Source of the DNA: Filomicrobium sp.
GTDB lineage: Bacteria; Pseudomonadota; Alphaproteobacteria; Rhizobiales; Hyphomicrobiaceae
Assembly (NCBI GenBank): GCA_017792465.1
Contig: CP051234.1
Span: 1,986,606-2,050,605, forward strand
DNA length: 64,000 nt
Direction: 5' to 3'
The notes beneath the pieces are model-generated. The model saw only the letters and a program-made list of their open reading frames with translations, was not told the origin of the DNA and ran no database searches. Both the position numbers and the translations under genes were made by a program. Positions 37,704 through 46,692 of the stretch are shown here, piece after piece (positions within the stretch are counted from its first letter, which is position 1; every line of letters starts with the position of its first letter).

Positions 37704-37979
37704 ATGACAGAGCACTCAAAGACACTGACTTTGGACGCCGATCTTGAGGCAAAACTCGCAGCGCTTGCTGCGCGCACAGGGCAGAGCGTCGATGCGTTGG
37801 CGCTCGATATTCTGCGCAGCCATGCTGACGCGCAAGAGCGCCTTGCCAGCGAAATCGTTGAAGATGAAGAGCGGTGGCAGAGATACGTTTCAACCGGCCA
37901 GAGCGTTCCCTACCAGAGCGTTCGGACGAAGCTTCAAAATCTCGCGGCAAGCGCCGCTCAAAAGGCTTCCCGCCAGTGA
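37704..37979 (+). CDS. Antitoxin of a ParDE/RelBE-type toxin-antitoxin pair
   Basis: 91 residues. The N-terminus LTLDADLEAKLAALAARTGQ followed by SVDALALDIL looks like a ribbon-helix-helix DNA-binding domain, as in ParD-type antitoxins. A charged C-terminal tail should wrap the toxin. A TATACT box at 37692-37697 just upstream could be the -10 of an autoregulated promoter. The stop overlaps the toxin GTG start, typical of such pairs. Confidence 0.8.
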   Translation: MTEHSKTLTLDADLEAKLAALAARTGQSVDALALDILRSHADAQERLASEIVEDEERWQRYVSTGQSVPYQSVRTKLQNLAASAAQKASRQ

Positions 37980-38269
37980 ATGTCGTCTTCCTGCCGGAGG
38001 CAGAAGCCGACATTGAGCGGCTCTACGATTTCCTGCTCGCTCTCAACCCGCTCGCTGCTCAAAAAGCCATGCTTGCCCTTGATGAAGGGATCGAGCTGTT
38101 GTTGCAATCTCCGATGATCGGGCTTTCCATGGAGGGGCGTACGCCGTATCGCGAACTCTTCATTCCATTCGGCAAGAGTGCTTACGTTCTGCGCTACCGG
38201 ATTGATGAGGATAAGGACTGCGTTGTCGTGATCCGTGTTTGGCACGGGCGGGAAAAACGCTCAGATTGA
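37976..38269 (+). CDS. RelE/ParE-type toxin
   Basis: 97 residues from GTG 37976, overlapping the antitoxin stop by four bases. The ParE/RelE fold pattern is clear: VVFLPEAEADIERLYDFL, the loop MIGLSMEGRTPYRELFIPFG, then the strand pair AYVLRYRIDEDKDCVVVIRVWHGRE. ParE toxins poison gyrase and RelE toxins cut ribosomal mRNA; the sequence does not decide between them. As a pair with the antitoxin it probably stabilises the element. Confidence 0.87.
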   Translation: MNVVFLPEAEADIERLYDFLLALNPLAAQKAMLALDEGIELLLQSPMIGLSMEGRTPYRELFIPFGKSAYVLRYRIDEDKDCVVVIRVWHGREKRSD

Positions 38270-38281
38270 GGTTGAGCTCGC

Positions 38282-38863
38282 TCAGACCTTTTCGAGTGCC
38301 TCATCAAGCGCTCTGATCCTTCGCGTGATCGTCCAAGGATTGACGCCGTAAAGAGCTGCGGCCTCTTCCACCGAATACGCGCCGGACTCAATCTTACCTT
38401 TGACGATCCGAACCTGCCTGTCTGAAATCTTGGGCCTACGCCCAATCCGTTTGCCTTTGCGTCGCGCGGCTTCCAGCCCTTCCTTCGTGCGGCGGGACAG
38501 GCGGCTGCGTTCGTGCTCGGCGAAGGCAGCGATGATTGTATAGAACAGTTTGCCGTCGTCTGTGCCGGTATCGAAGCCGAGTGTGACGACCTGAAAGCCT
38601 ATGCCGCGCTCGCGCAGCTTTCCTTCAATAGTCAAAGCATCAATCGTTGAGCGGAATGCGCGGTCGAGGTCCCAGACAACAAGTGTGTCCCCGGCCCTCA
38701 ACGCCTGGAGTACATGCTCAAAGACGGGCCTACGGGCGGTGGCCGCCGAATAGGTCTCGATATGGAGCTCATCGCACAAGGGCCTCAAGGCATCGATCTG
38801 TCTGTCAGGGCATTGTTCCCGTGTGCTGACGCGCACATAGCCTAACTTCTTGTTTTTATTCAT
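38282..38863 (-). CDS. Small serine recombinase (resolvase/invertase)
   Basis: 193 residues from ATG 38863 with GGGGCAG upstream. The catalytic domain begins GYVRVSTREQ (Ser is the nucleophile) and includes VWDLDRAFRSTID, AFAEHERSRLSRRTKEGL, and the C-terminal helix-turn-helix SVEEAAALYGVNPWTITRRI. It is a Tn3-resolvase/Hin-type enzyme that resolves co-integrates or inverts DNA. It converges with the toxin gene. It may be left from a transposon or serve multimer resolution of the circular element. No Tn3 transposase is present. Confidence 0.95.
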   Translation of the reverse strand: MNKNKKLGYVRVSTREQCPDRQIDALRPLCDELHIETYSAATARRPVFEHVLQALRAGDTLVVWDLDRAFRSTIDALTIEGKLRERGIGFQVVTLGFDTGTDDGKLFYTIIAAFAEHERSRLSRRTKEGLEAARRKGKRIGRRPKISDRQVRIVKGKIESGAYSVEEAAALYGVNPWTITRRIRALDEALEKV

Positions 38864-39038
38864 TTCTGCCCCGCTTCCTTGTGGTTTCGCTGCTACATAA
38901 ACGATCCCTTTCCTCATTTTAGAAAACATGTCCGTTTCAACGGCCAGCGAAACTGCCAACCTACTGATATTGCTTTCTTCTGGAATAATTATAGCAAATT
39001 CAAGAATGTCGATGCAAACTTTGCAAAACTGATCGTTT

Positions 39039-39401
39039 ATGCGCGGTCAGAAAGAACTAAGATCACGTAAAATCCGACAGCAAATTCTGTTAGCAACGAT
39101 TGCGTCAATTTCGCTTGGTATGTTTCCAATTCATGCAAATGCATTTTCTTCAAGCGATCTCCTCGAGAAAATGAAGCCCAGTGAACGGCAGGCCTATTTG
39201 GCCGGAGTTGTCGACGGACTGCGCCAAGCACGCTGGATCAAAGATAAGCCATCCAGCGAGGCAGTCGTCTGCATCCGCAAGTGGTTCTACGACGATGTCG
39301 GAAAAAGTTCAGGACAGATAGAACAGCTGATGCGTCGAAACCCGGAGAAAGCTGCCGAATCTATCCTGTTTGTTCTGATAAAAAAGGAGTGCGGTTGGTA
39401 G
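39039..39401 (+). CDS. Exported Rap1a/Tai-like small protein
   Basis: 120 residues. A signal peptide is likely: basic start, hydrophobic IRQQILLATIASISLGMFPI, and cleavage after His-Ala-Asn-Ala. The mature part resembles the Rap1a/Tai family in its YLAGVVDGL motif and paired cysteines (VVCIRKW and KKECGW), which should form a disulfide. In type VI secretion this fold serves as immunity to an amidase effector; here no such effector is seen, so the role (periplasmic immunity or transfer-related) is open. The next gene starts one base after its stop. Confidence 0.68.
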   Translation: MRGQKELRSRKIRQQILLATIASISLGMFPIHANAFSSSDLLEKMKPSERQAYLAGVVDGLRQARWIKDKPSSEAVVCIRKWFYDDVGKSSGQIEQLMRRNPEKAAESILFVLIKKECGW

Positions 39402-39402
39402 A

Positions 39403-40176
39403 ATGATGCGCGCAGCGGACCATTTTCGGATGAGACAGAAGGCGAGACTCGATAAGGACGTCGAGCGCCGGAAGTGGTTCATTGCGGCCAAAGAAAATAA
39501 GCAACGCCGCGACGAGATGGATCAGAGCGCAGATGATGCGCTGATGGAATTGGCTGCCGCGACAATTCTGGCCGATCCCGCCCAACTGGAAGCTTTCCAA
39601 GTCAAACTCGATACTTACGATGAGGCAACGGTCAAAGCACTCCTTGAAAACGACCAACTGCTTGACGCCGTGCAAGCGCAGATAGACCACATGTTGGAGC
39701 GGGCGTATGTGATTAAGGATGGACGCCGGGTGTTTAAGACGCTCGATGGGCGTAAGGTTTTTGACGAGCTTGGCGCCACTGTCCCTGAGGGCATCGTTCA
39801 TCCTGATCAAATACCGGATGATCTTCCACGTTGGGAGGCCTTCCGCGATCTTACGAAGGAAAAATCCGCTCTGGAGCGTGACCGGAAAGAGATTCTCGAA
39901 TTCCAGAACAAGCTCGACCAAGCCCGCGAACGGGCGGGCGACGAAGATCTGACCCAGCAGGAGTTGGATGACCTTGAAGCCGACCTCGAAGAGTGCGCCT
40001 GGGGCCGTCGCCCAACAGATGCCTGGGTACGAGCACAGCCCTCGACCCGAATTGAAGAACGCATTCGGGGCTGCTTCTATTTCATCGCCAATGCAATCCA
40101 TACGCGCGACTCCGGACTTTGCTCCAAATCAATAATATCGAAATCAGATCTCTATATAACGCCTCCGTTTTGCTAA
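39403..40176 (+). CDS. Unrecognised coiled-coil protein
   Basis: 257 residues starting right after the previous stop (ATG 39403, or the next codon). It is highly charged and predominantly helical, with a coiled coil near 145-195 (LTKEKSALERDRKEILEFQNK). The last ~35 residues change character (Cys, Phe and Ile rich), which could mean the original 3' end was replaced at a recombination point. No known domain. It may be co-transcribed with the exported protein before it. Confidence 0.62.
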   Translation: MMRAADHFRMRQKARLDKDVERRKWFIAAKENKQRRDEMDQSADDALMELAAATILADPAQLEAFQVKLDTYDEATVKALLENDQLLDAVQAQIDHMLERAYVIKDGRRVFKTLDGRKVFDELGATVPEGIVHPDQIPDDLPRWEAFRDLTKEKSALERDRKEILEFQNKLDQARERAGDEDLTQQELDDLEADLEECAWGRRPTDAWVRAQPSTRIEERIRGCFYFIANAIHTRDSGLCSKSIISKSDLYITPPFC

Positions 40177-40180
40177 GCTA

Positions 40181-40218
40181 GGAATATATTGACAAATATT
40201 CAGAAATGGGAATATATT
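40181..40218 (+). promoter_or_regulatory. Promoter with duplicated 10-bp operator-like repeat
   Basis: TTGACA at 40189-40194 and TATATT at 40213-40218 are separated by 18 bases, a near-consensus sigma-70-type pair. The sequence GGAATATATT occurs twice, at 40181-40190 and 40209-40218, so one copy overlaps each promoter box. This suggests binding of a dimeric or paired repressor. It drives the small gene at 40261. Confidence 0.6.
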
Positions 40219-40260
40219 CATCTCATTGCAAATACTCAATTTTTAAAAAGGAGAAATGTT

Positions 40261-40692
40261 ATGAGTAATTCAATCAAATATAACGACACCAAACAAATCG
40301 CGACAGACATGGTTCGCCGCCTCGACCGGATGTCCGATCAGGACAGAGAGCGCATGGCCACGAACCTAAGGATAGATGCGTCTGGATTTCAGACACGGAT
40401 CATCCTGGCGACTGGCAAAGAAAAGAGGGCGCGTAATCCGGTCGAAGACTTCGCAAAACAGGTTGCTCTCGTTGAACTCGCTCCTGAGAGGTGGGTGATT
40501 GCCCGCAACATTGTCGGCGCTGAGCCGATTTCCAAGGAGCGCGCCGACCAGCTCCGTGAGAATGGTGGGCAGCTCAATCACGACTTCCAGTCCGCAGTCG
40601 AGACAATAGCCGGTACTGTTTGGTCTACAGCAAGTGTCGACGAAGTCATGTCGCGCAAGGCTTCTGCGCTTCGGCCAAGCGGGATGCGCTAA
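40261..40692 (+). CDS. Unrecognised small cytoplasmic protein
   Basis: 143 residues from ATG 40261, with AAAGGAG eight bases upstream. It has a compact alpha/beta composition and hydrophilic character (SDQDRERMATNLRIDASGFQ). No membrane span or known motif. A strong promoter with a duplicated operator lies just upstream and a hairpin terminator just downstream, so this is a self-contained, regulated single-gene unit. Confidence 0.72.
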   Translation: MSNSIKYNDTKQIATDMVRRLDRMSDQDRERMATNLRIDASGFQTRIILATGKEKRARNPVEDFAKQVALVELAPERWVIARNIVGAEPISKERADQLRENGGQLNHDFQSAVETIAGTVWSTASVDEVMSRKASALRPSGMR

Positions 40693-40720
40693 TCCGCGAC
40701 GACGGATCTAAGATACTCAG

Positions 40721-40756
40721 CCGCCCGCCTGTACCACAGCGCGGGCGGTATTCGTT
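40721..40756 (+). terminator. Hairpin terminator after the small gene
   Basis: Perfect 8-bp stem CCGCCCGC (40721-40728) with GCGGGCGG (40741-40748), 12-base loop, followed by TATTCGTT. The T run is weak, so activity is plausible rather than certain. Confidence 0.55.
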
Positions 40757-40984
40757 AGGTCCAATGACCAAGAAGCAGCTATTGCCAAGGCCCCGTTGAA
40801 CGGATGAATTTGGCGACCGACGATGTCAGCAATTGAGGGCACCATAAATGTATGCACTTTCTATTGTCGCCAGCCGTCGGCTCACTTTCTCTAGCCGGAC
40901 GAACGAAATAGCCGCATTTCGCCAATAGCCGACTGTCGAGAGGCGTCGTGAATGACCCACAATGGACAATATGGCTACTGCGAC

Positions 40985-41896
40985 CTAGTCACGTGCAATC
41001 AGTCTGAAACTCGCCTCAACCATTGTGGCTAACGCGACTCCAAGTCCTGTAGAAAAGACAACAAGCAAAACCGTGTACAATTTCTTGAGAGACAAATCCT
41101 CAACGATCAAATCAATAACATCAGTGTCTGACCGTATCTCTCGCGACACTATTAAGTTTCCTCGGGAAGTCACGTGAATATCGCCTGGAACCTGCTCAAC
41201 ACTCCAACTTTCTAGAATTCGATGTTCCGCCGGTAGAGGCTCAACCTTCGACCCTGGAACCAATGCTTCGCGGCTAATACGAAAGGTTACCCGAAACTCA
41301 TAAAAGCTAATTTTGTATCCTACAGGATAAATTACCGCTGAACCATGTTCGGTGCTGTATAGAGATTTTCTAGGACCTGCCATGCCCATGTTCTCTAAAA
41401 CGTAGACCGTCCCTTCGTCCGTTGCAATGGGCTTTCCAACCTCGCCTAATGTCACCGTCACAGGGCGAGTTCCAGTTTGGTCTAAAAGAGCACTACGTGC
41501 TTTTTGACCGGCAATCGTATCTCCCACCATTGCAAACGAAAATTCGCAGTCTTTGAAACTGAAATCTTCTAGACTTTCTTCAGGCGCAAGTTTATTGCTG
41601 GCGAATCCTTTTGAATCTCGCTTAGTGAAAGAAGTCGTCGCTTCGACATAGTCTTGAAACGCACTTTCCGGACTGTTCAATGTAACTCTAATCGACTTTA
41701 GACAAACGGGCCAATCGCCTAGATGGTCACGTGCATTTTCTAAGGAACCGACCTTCTTGCTAGATGTAATTATGTTATACACGTGCGGAGTCGATTCATA
41801 AAATACGACCATATGCAAGACTCCAACAAAGCAAAAAAGAAAAATGAGAAATCCGATAAAGAAAGCTAACCAAAATCGTTTCAGTTGTTGAGTCAT
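40985..41896 (-). CDS. Unrecognised membrane-anchored protein
   Basis: 303 residues. One long membrane helix near the N-terminus (about 8-32, FWLAFFIGFLIFLFCFVGVLHMV) and one near the C-terminus (about 270-294). Between them is an extracytoplasmic domain of about 230 residues, beta-rich with two cysteines (PVCLKSI, KDCEFSF). The sequence is AT-richer than the host. No family is recognised. It stands alone on the minus strand just before the defence candidate, so it could be an accessory or an unrelated cargo gene. Confidence 0.68.
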   Translation of the reverse strand: MTQQLKRFWLAFFIGFLIFLFCFVGVLHMVVFYESTPHVYNIITSSKKVGSLENARDHLGDWPVCLKSIRVTLNSPESAFQDYVEATTSFTKRDSKGFASNKLAPEESLEDFSFKDCEFSFAMVGDTIAGQKARSALLDQTGTRPVTVTLGEVGKPIATDEGTVYVLENMGMAGPRKSLYSTEHGSAVIYPVGYKISFYEFRVTFRISREALVPGSKVEPLPAEHRILESWSVEQVPGDIHVTSRGNLIVSREIRSDTDVIDLIVEDLSLKKLYTVLLVVFSTGLGVALATMVEASFRLIARD

Positions 41897-42353
41897 TTTA
41901 CCGAGCCTGTTTTGTGTGCTAAAAACAATATGTCTACAATAACAGAAGTCTTTGCGGCACTAAATCGAACAAGATTTCTTAGATTTACTCTTGTTATTGA
42001 TATCTTTTCCCCTGCACGGATCGCATCTTCTCGATTCCAGAGATCACCGTGACTACGTGACACAGCCGATACGAGATCTCATGACTTCCGCCGTTGGCCC
42101 TTCGCTTCAGGCAATCAGCGGGGCTGGGCCGCTTGATTCCAATTGCGGACATTGGTGAGCAAATCCGGTCCGTCTCGAACACCAGCTGCGCGCCGGTCGC
42201 GAAGAGATAGAGACCAGACCCTACAAGAGGACGTCGTCGACCTTCGGCTTCACCACCCGACGCGACATCCAAGCATGTAGTACCGGGCATCTGTAGAGAG
42301 TACCCAGTAAAACGTGGCAAGTTGCATTGAGCAGTCGCCCTCCCCGTGCCAGT
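41897..42353. other. Intergenic region, no gene supported
   Basis: About 450 bases between divergent genes. Its left third is AT-rich and should hold promoters for the membrane protein and the defence operon. The rest is GC-richer and has a minus-strand frame (to 41994) without recognisable protein character. Composition changes within it suggest a junction between segments of different origin. Confidence 0.45.
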
Positions 42354-43310
42354 ATGCGATCTGTCCACGTCTTAGCAGAGCAAAATGGTGTGGTAAGTGC
42401 CGTTCAGGTATGGAATCCCGACGATTGGGAAGCCTTCGCGCTTAGCCTTCTGCAGAATCGCCATGGGGTTCTGAGCGTGCATAAGATACCCGCAGCTCAC
42501 AAAAGCGACTTCGGCATCGACTATTACTGCACTGACCCAGCGGTCGCTTATCAGTGCTATGCTGTACAGGAGCCGGTCGACATCGTCGTGCGCGCCGACC
42601 GACAGAAGAGAAAGATCACAACCGATGTTGGCAAACTGATTGCCAACGCCAGCGAGGTCTCCAAACTTTTTCTTGGGAGCACGATCAGGCATTGGGTTCT
42701 TTTGGCGCCACTCCACGATAGCAAGGATGTGAACCTTCATTGCTCCAACAAAACGATTGAAGTGCGCCAGCAAGGGCACTCGCATCTGGATGCATGTTTC
42801 GAGATCGGCGTTCATGATCAAGGGTCATTCGCGCCAGAAGCAGTCGCTGCAGGTATCGCCGGACTCGCAACAGTCGCCCTTAATGTACCTCACCCGACGA
42901 CAGAGGAAGTAGGCCGCTGGGAGGCGGGCTCGCGCAATCTGCTCGTGAACGCGACAACCAAGCTGAGCAAGCGAACCGGGGAAGGCAAGGTTCAGGAAGC
43001 CGTTGCCGAGGCTGTGCGATCATTCTTGCACTGTAACGCGACGCTGGACGCACTGCGCAGCGGGTCGCCTGATCTCCATGAGCGGGTCATGAGCGCAGTA
43101 TCGGGACGTCGCCGCCGCCTCACTCTCGCTGGCCCTCAAGGCGGCCCCGCTCCAGGTGCCATTCTCAACACGGAAATTGACTCCTTGATCGCTGCTATCA
43201 AATCGGCAGCACCCAATCTATCAGATGATAACGCCGAGCAAATCGCCTTCGGCACCATTTCTGAATGGATCATGCGTTGCCCTCTGGATTTCCCCCAAAA
43301 TGCCAGCTGA
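42354..43310 (+). CDS. Putative nuclease effector of an ABC-three-component (Lamassu-like) defence system
   Basis: 318 residues from ATG 42354 (start uncertain; GTG 42390 is possible). Residues about 20-70 fit a restriction-endonuclease-like fold of the Mrr type: Glu in WNPDDWEAF, Asp in SDFGIDYYC (about 56) and Gln-Cys-Tyr at 67-69, where the usual Gln-x-Lys has Tyr. The C-terminal half is helical and probably docks on the ATPase. It overlaps the next gene by 11 bases. In Lamassu, LmuA-type nucleases are held silent by an SMC-like LmuB and a small LmuC until phage DNA is sensed. The fold assignment is by motif only. Confidence 0.65.
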   Translation: MRSVHVLAEQNGVVSAVQVWNPDDWEAFALSLLQNRHGVLSVHKIPAAHKSDFGIDYYCTDPAVAYQCYAVQEPVDIVVRADRQKRKITTDVGKLIANASEVSKLFLGSTIRHWVLLAPLHDSKDVNLHCSNKTIEVRQQGHSHLDACFEIGVHDQGSFAPEAVAAGIAGLATVALNVPHPTTEEVGRWEAGSRNLLVNATTKLSKRTGEGKVQEAVAEAVRSFLHCNATLDALRSGSPDLHERVMSAVSGRRRRLTLAGPQGGPAPGAILNTEIDSLIAAIKSAAPNLSDDNAEQIAFGTISEWIMRCPLDFPQNAS

Positions 43311-43785
43311 TCCAGCACTGAAAGCCATCCTGAGTGGACCGTTCTCCTTTACCGCACGGCCCGAGCCGGTCGCCGGCGACTTGCGAATGTCCTGGGGCAT
43401 CGCGGTGCTGATACTCGCCTTGCTCCATTGCCGGGCCAAGAAGAGCAACTTTCAGAAACTGCAGTTCCTGGCGCATGCCGTGCGCCTTCCCGAAGGCCGG
43501 GAGGACGTCCGCAGAATGCTGAAAGGGACCGCGCACCCCGCGGATATTTCTGTGCGGGTCGAACCATGGCTGAACCGCGCGGTCGCCTACGCTCACGGAC
43601 TCAAACTTGTCTCGGTCGACAAGGGAAAATCCGTCGCGCTGACAGAGGCTGGCATGCGGGCAGCGAATGCCATCGCGCAAGACAAGAAACTGCTGGCTGA
43701 AGAACGGAAATTCTTGAGCGAAGTCGCTCCGAAACTCACTGCAGCACAGCTGGTCAAAATCTGGCGGATGGAGGACCTGCTATGA
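43300..43785 (+). CDS. Middle component (LmuC-like) of the ABC-three-component system
   Basis: 161 residues from ATG 43300, overlapping the nuclease-gene end; a frame back to 43225 is open but would overlap it by 86 bases. It is a small helical protein with a winged-helix feel: KSNFQKLQFLAHAVRLPEGRE, then VDKGKSVALTEAGMRAANAI. The size, gene position and low conservation match middle components that bridge the ATPase and effector. Its stop overlaps the ATPase start (ATGA). Confidence 0.68.
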   Translation: MPADPALKAILSGPFSFTARPEPVAGDLRMSWGIAVLILALLHCRAKKSNFQKLQFLAHAVRLPEGREDVRRMLKGTAHPADISVRVEPWLNRAVAYAHGLKLVSVDKGKSVALTEAGMRAANAIAQDKKLLAEERKFLSEVAPKLTAAQLVKIWRMEDLL

Positions 43786-45803
43786 CACTTCGCCTCCGGC
43801 ATCTTCGCCTGCGTGCCTCGACATCAGCAGGCCCGTATGGCGCAGATATTCCGTTCTGCCCCGGGCTGACGGTCATCTGGGCTGACAATACCAAGGGCAA
43901 GTCGACCTGCATGCAAGGCATGCTCTATGCATTGGGCCTGGAGCGCATGCTCAGCCCGCGGCGTGAAATCCCGCTTCCCCACGCCATGACTAGCTACCTG
44001 GAAACGGACACCAAGGAACGGCACCACATTCTGGAATCGCGCGTGTCGCTCGAGATTGGAAATGCCGCGGGTCAGATCGTGACCGTGCATCGGACGGTTA
44101 AGTCCCTCGTGGACAATCGGCTTATCAGCGTCGATTTCGGACCGACACTCACCGACGCGAACGCAACGGCCAAACACAGGAATTTCTTTGCTGTCGATCC
44201 GGGCGCAGCTCAGCGGGAGGATGGCTTTCACCATTTCCTCGAAGAGTTCCTTGGCTGGAAGCTCCCGCAGGTCAGGCGCTACGACTCAGCCGATGCGAAG
44301 TTGTATCTGGAGACTATATTTCCACTGTTCTGGGTGGAGCAGAAAGCGGGATGGTCCGCCATACCCGCTGCCATACCGACCTATCTGCGCATACGCGAAG
44401 TACACAAGCGTGCCATCGAGTTCATTATGGATCTCGATGTTCACAAACTTGAACTCCGGCGATTGCAGCTGGATGATCTGATTGCCGCGAACGTGCGGGA
44501 GTGGCGCACTCAATGGGACGAGGCAGACAAGCTGGCTCGGCGGAGTGGCTGCAGGATAGAAGCGTTGCCGCCGAAGCCGACGTCGATCTCGTCCGAGCTG
44601 GACGCCGTTCACCTGTCGATCGCTGAAAACAAGGACTGGATTCCACTACGGACACAGCTGTCGCGACTTCGCTCACAAGTGGCGGCAGCATTGGCTACTC
44701 CCGTTCCGTCCGTGGGAGCGTCATCCGCTGAACTGGAGCGCCAGCTCCAGGAGATTGGCGGTCAGATCGAGGCCGTGAACACCGAGCGCCTCAAGGTTCA
44801 CAATGCGAAGCGACTAAAAAGCACCGACATTGAATCGCTCAAGCGGCGGATCAAATCGCTTGCCGAGGATCTGCAGAAAAATCAGGATGTACAGAAACTT
44901 CAACGGTACTCAGGTGCAGTCGCCGATCTGACGCCGGATCGGTGTCCGACGTGCGAGCAGTCCCTGATCGATACACTGCTCTCGCAAGAAGCCCTGGCTG
45001 CCGTCATGCCGATCGAAGACAACATTGAATACCTACGCTCACAGCTCAAGATGTTTGAAGACATCCTCGCGAGGGAAGAGCACGACATCCGGTCTATAGA
45101 GCAGGCCGTTAGCCGGATGGACCGCGAACTCGCCGAATACTACAGCCGTGTTCGCACACTGCGCGCGGATCTGGTATCCGCAGGGTCAAGTCCATCGGCT
45201 ACGGTCATCGAGGAGCGGATTCGCACCGAAAGCCGCATTCGAGAACTCGAAGGCGTCCAGACCTCGTTCGAGGAGTTTATCCAAGGGCTGAAGCTGCTCG
45301 CAACGACGTACTCCGGCTTGCTCAAGGATCGCGCCGAGCTGCCTTCCGACAAGATGACGGCAGACGACAGAGCGAAGTTCAGAGAACTTACGAGGCTGCT
45401 ACGCGAGCAAGCCAGGGAATACGGCTTCAGCACCTTCGATCCTGCTGAACTCACCATCTCCGAGGATACCTATCGCCCCGAGAAGGAAGGTTTCGAGATC
45501 GGCTTCGAGACTTCGGCGAGCGACGCAATCCGGCTAAAGTGGGCATACCAGCTCGCTTTGCTCGAGCTAGATAGCGAAATCTCTACAAATCATCCAGGCG
45601 TGCTGCTCTTTGACGAGCCGCGACAACAGTCATCTGCAAAAGTAAGCTTTGAAAGTTTGCTCCAGCGGGCTGCATTAGCTAAACAGCGAAATCAGCAAGT
45701 GATCTTCTCCACCAGCGAAGAGCTCTCGAACCTGCAGAGGATCACCAGTGAGCTGGATTGCTCGGAACTGATATTTCCAGGATACGTCATTCAGCCGTTA
45801 TAA
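43782..45803 (+). CDS. SMC/Rad50-like ATPase (LmuB-like) of the ABC-three-component system
   Basis: 673 residues. Walker A near 35-42 (ADNTKGKST) follows an N-terminal strand set (PFCPGLTVIWADN). A long coiled coil is broken at its tip by a Rad50-type zinc hook, CPTCEQ (Cys388 and Cys391), and Walker B is GVLLFDEPRQQ near 606. This is a compact SMC-like ATPase typical of ABC-three-component and Lamassu systems, which bind DNA ends and release an effector. It is translationally coupled to the middle component. AT content rises near the 3' end. No terminator was seen. Confidence 0.85.
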   Translation: MTLRLRHLRLRASTSAGPYGADIPFCPGLTVIWADNTKGKSTCMQGMLYALGLERMLSPRREIPLPHAMTSYLETDTKERHHILESRVSLEIGNAAGQIVTVHRTVKSLVDNRLISVDFGPTLTDANATAKHRNFFAVDPGAAQREDGFHHFLEEFLGWKLPQVRRYDSADAKLYLETIFPLFWVEQKAGWSAIPAAIPTYLRIREVHKRAIEFIMDLDVHKLELRRLQLDDLIAANVREWRTQWDEADKLARRSGCRIEALPPKPTSISSELDAVHLSIAENKDWIPLRTQLSRLRSQVAAALATPVPSVGASSAELERQLQEIGGQIEAVNTERLKVHNAKRLKSTDIESLKRRIKSLAEDLQKNQDVQKLQRYSGAVADLTPDRCPTCEQSLIDTLLSQEALAAVMPIEDNIEYLRSQLKMFEDILAREEHDIRSIEQAVSRMDRELAEYYSRVRTLRADLVSAGSSPSATVIEERIRTESRIRELEGVQTSFEEFIQGLKLLATTYSGLLKDRAELPSDKMTADDRAKFRELTRLLREQAREYGFSTFDPAELTISEDTYRPEKEGFEIGFETSASDAIRLKWAYQLALLELDSEISTNHPGVLLFDEPRQQSSAKVSFESLLQRAALAKQRNQQVIFSTSEELSNLQRITSELDCSELIFPGYVIQPL

Positions 45804-46692
45804 CCGCGACTCCTTATGAGATCCCGCACTGGAGGTCCTGCGATCAAGCGCCTGACCATGTCTCTTCATTGAGATGCATCAGACACGCTTGGCTGCTGAC
45901 TAAGTGGCCGTTTCAAGCACTGCCCAGTGGCAGCTTTCTCCCCTTAGCTGATGTAAATGCATCGGGTTGAGCCCCGATGGGCCACACCGAATTGCTGTAT
46001 TACCTGCAGCGCAATGGGGGAAAGCTCTTGTTCACGCTACGCGCAAGATGTGTGATGTATTACATCACTATCTTGGCAGGGAGACGCTACGCTCTCCCGT
46101 GCACCCTCTCGCCTTGACGCAGAATGAATGCGATCTGGCTGTCTGTGAATTTCGGGCGCCTCATCGTCTCTCCTCGCAATGCGGCCAAGGCCGCCTAAAC
46201 GAGAATTTTCCAGACCCCGGTGTCCCAAAGACGTGTGCGGCTCATCGGGATCAAATCCATAGCTCGAGTCGGAGCACTTCAGTGGGGGAGGCTCACACGG
46301 TGCCTTCGTGCTTCGAACCTCAGCGCTGCATGGAGGGTACAACGCTCACCCTGCGGTCATATTTTACCACAACACTGGTCCACAAATAGGCTTCGGACCA
46401 GCTTGCAACCTGGTAATTGACAACATCCTTTGGGTCTAAGATCGTGTCTTGCGTAGATATAAGTGTTGTGTATGCTCCTTTGATGATTGCCAAACTTGGC
46501 CGTTAATTCGGGCGGTAAAGTGTAGCATAGACTTATGCTTCGGCGACATGGCTTAAGGCTTGTCGACCATTGCCGACATAGCAGCCCTGGATATGCTCAC
46601 TTTTCTAGTGTTTTTTATTCTTGACTTGCTAACCAGAAGTGTTGAACCAAAGTATTTTCAATGGGTGCCCCAACGGATTTTTTTCGATAGAC
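45804..46692. other. Gene-poor spacer with an IS3 scrap
   Basis: About 890 bases separate the defence operon from the biosynthetic island. Apart from the IS3-family remnant at 46087-46164 no gene is supported. Base composition falls in GC towards the right. The promoter of the kinase gene should be in the last 200 bases. Confidence 0.5.
46087..46164 (-). pseudogene. IS3-family transposase OrfA remnant
   Basis: From ATG 46164 on the minus strand the frame reads Met-Arg-Arg-Pro-Lys-Phe-Thr-Asp-Ser-Gln-Ile-Ala-Phe-Ile-Leu-Arg-Gln, the typical start of IS3-family OrfA proteins, and then ends at a TAG after 25 residues. The rest of the transposase is missing. The ~70 bases above it (to about 46240), with GGGTCTGGAAAATTCTCGTT-type sequence on the minus strand, look like the IS leader and end. 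Confidence 0.75.

Noticed and set aside
37976-38269. Longer toxin frame starting at 37874.
   Set aside because: It would overlap the antitoxin by over 100 bases; the GTG at the antitoxin stop gives the normal ParE N-terminus.
41994-42368. Minus-strand open frame of about 124 codons upstream of the nuclease gene.
   Set aside because: Composition is unlike a protein, it has no Shine-Dalgarno, and it overlaps the likely promoter and start of the defence operon.
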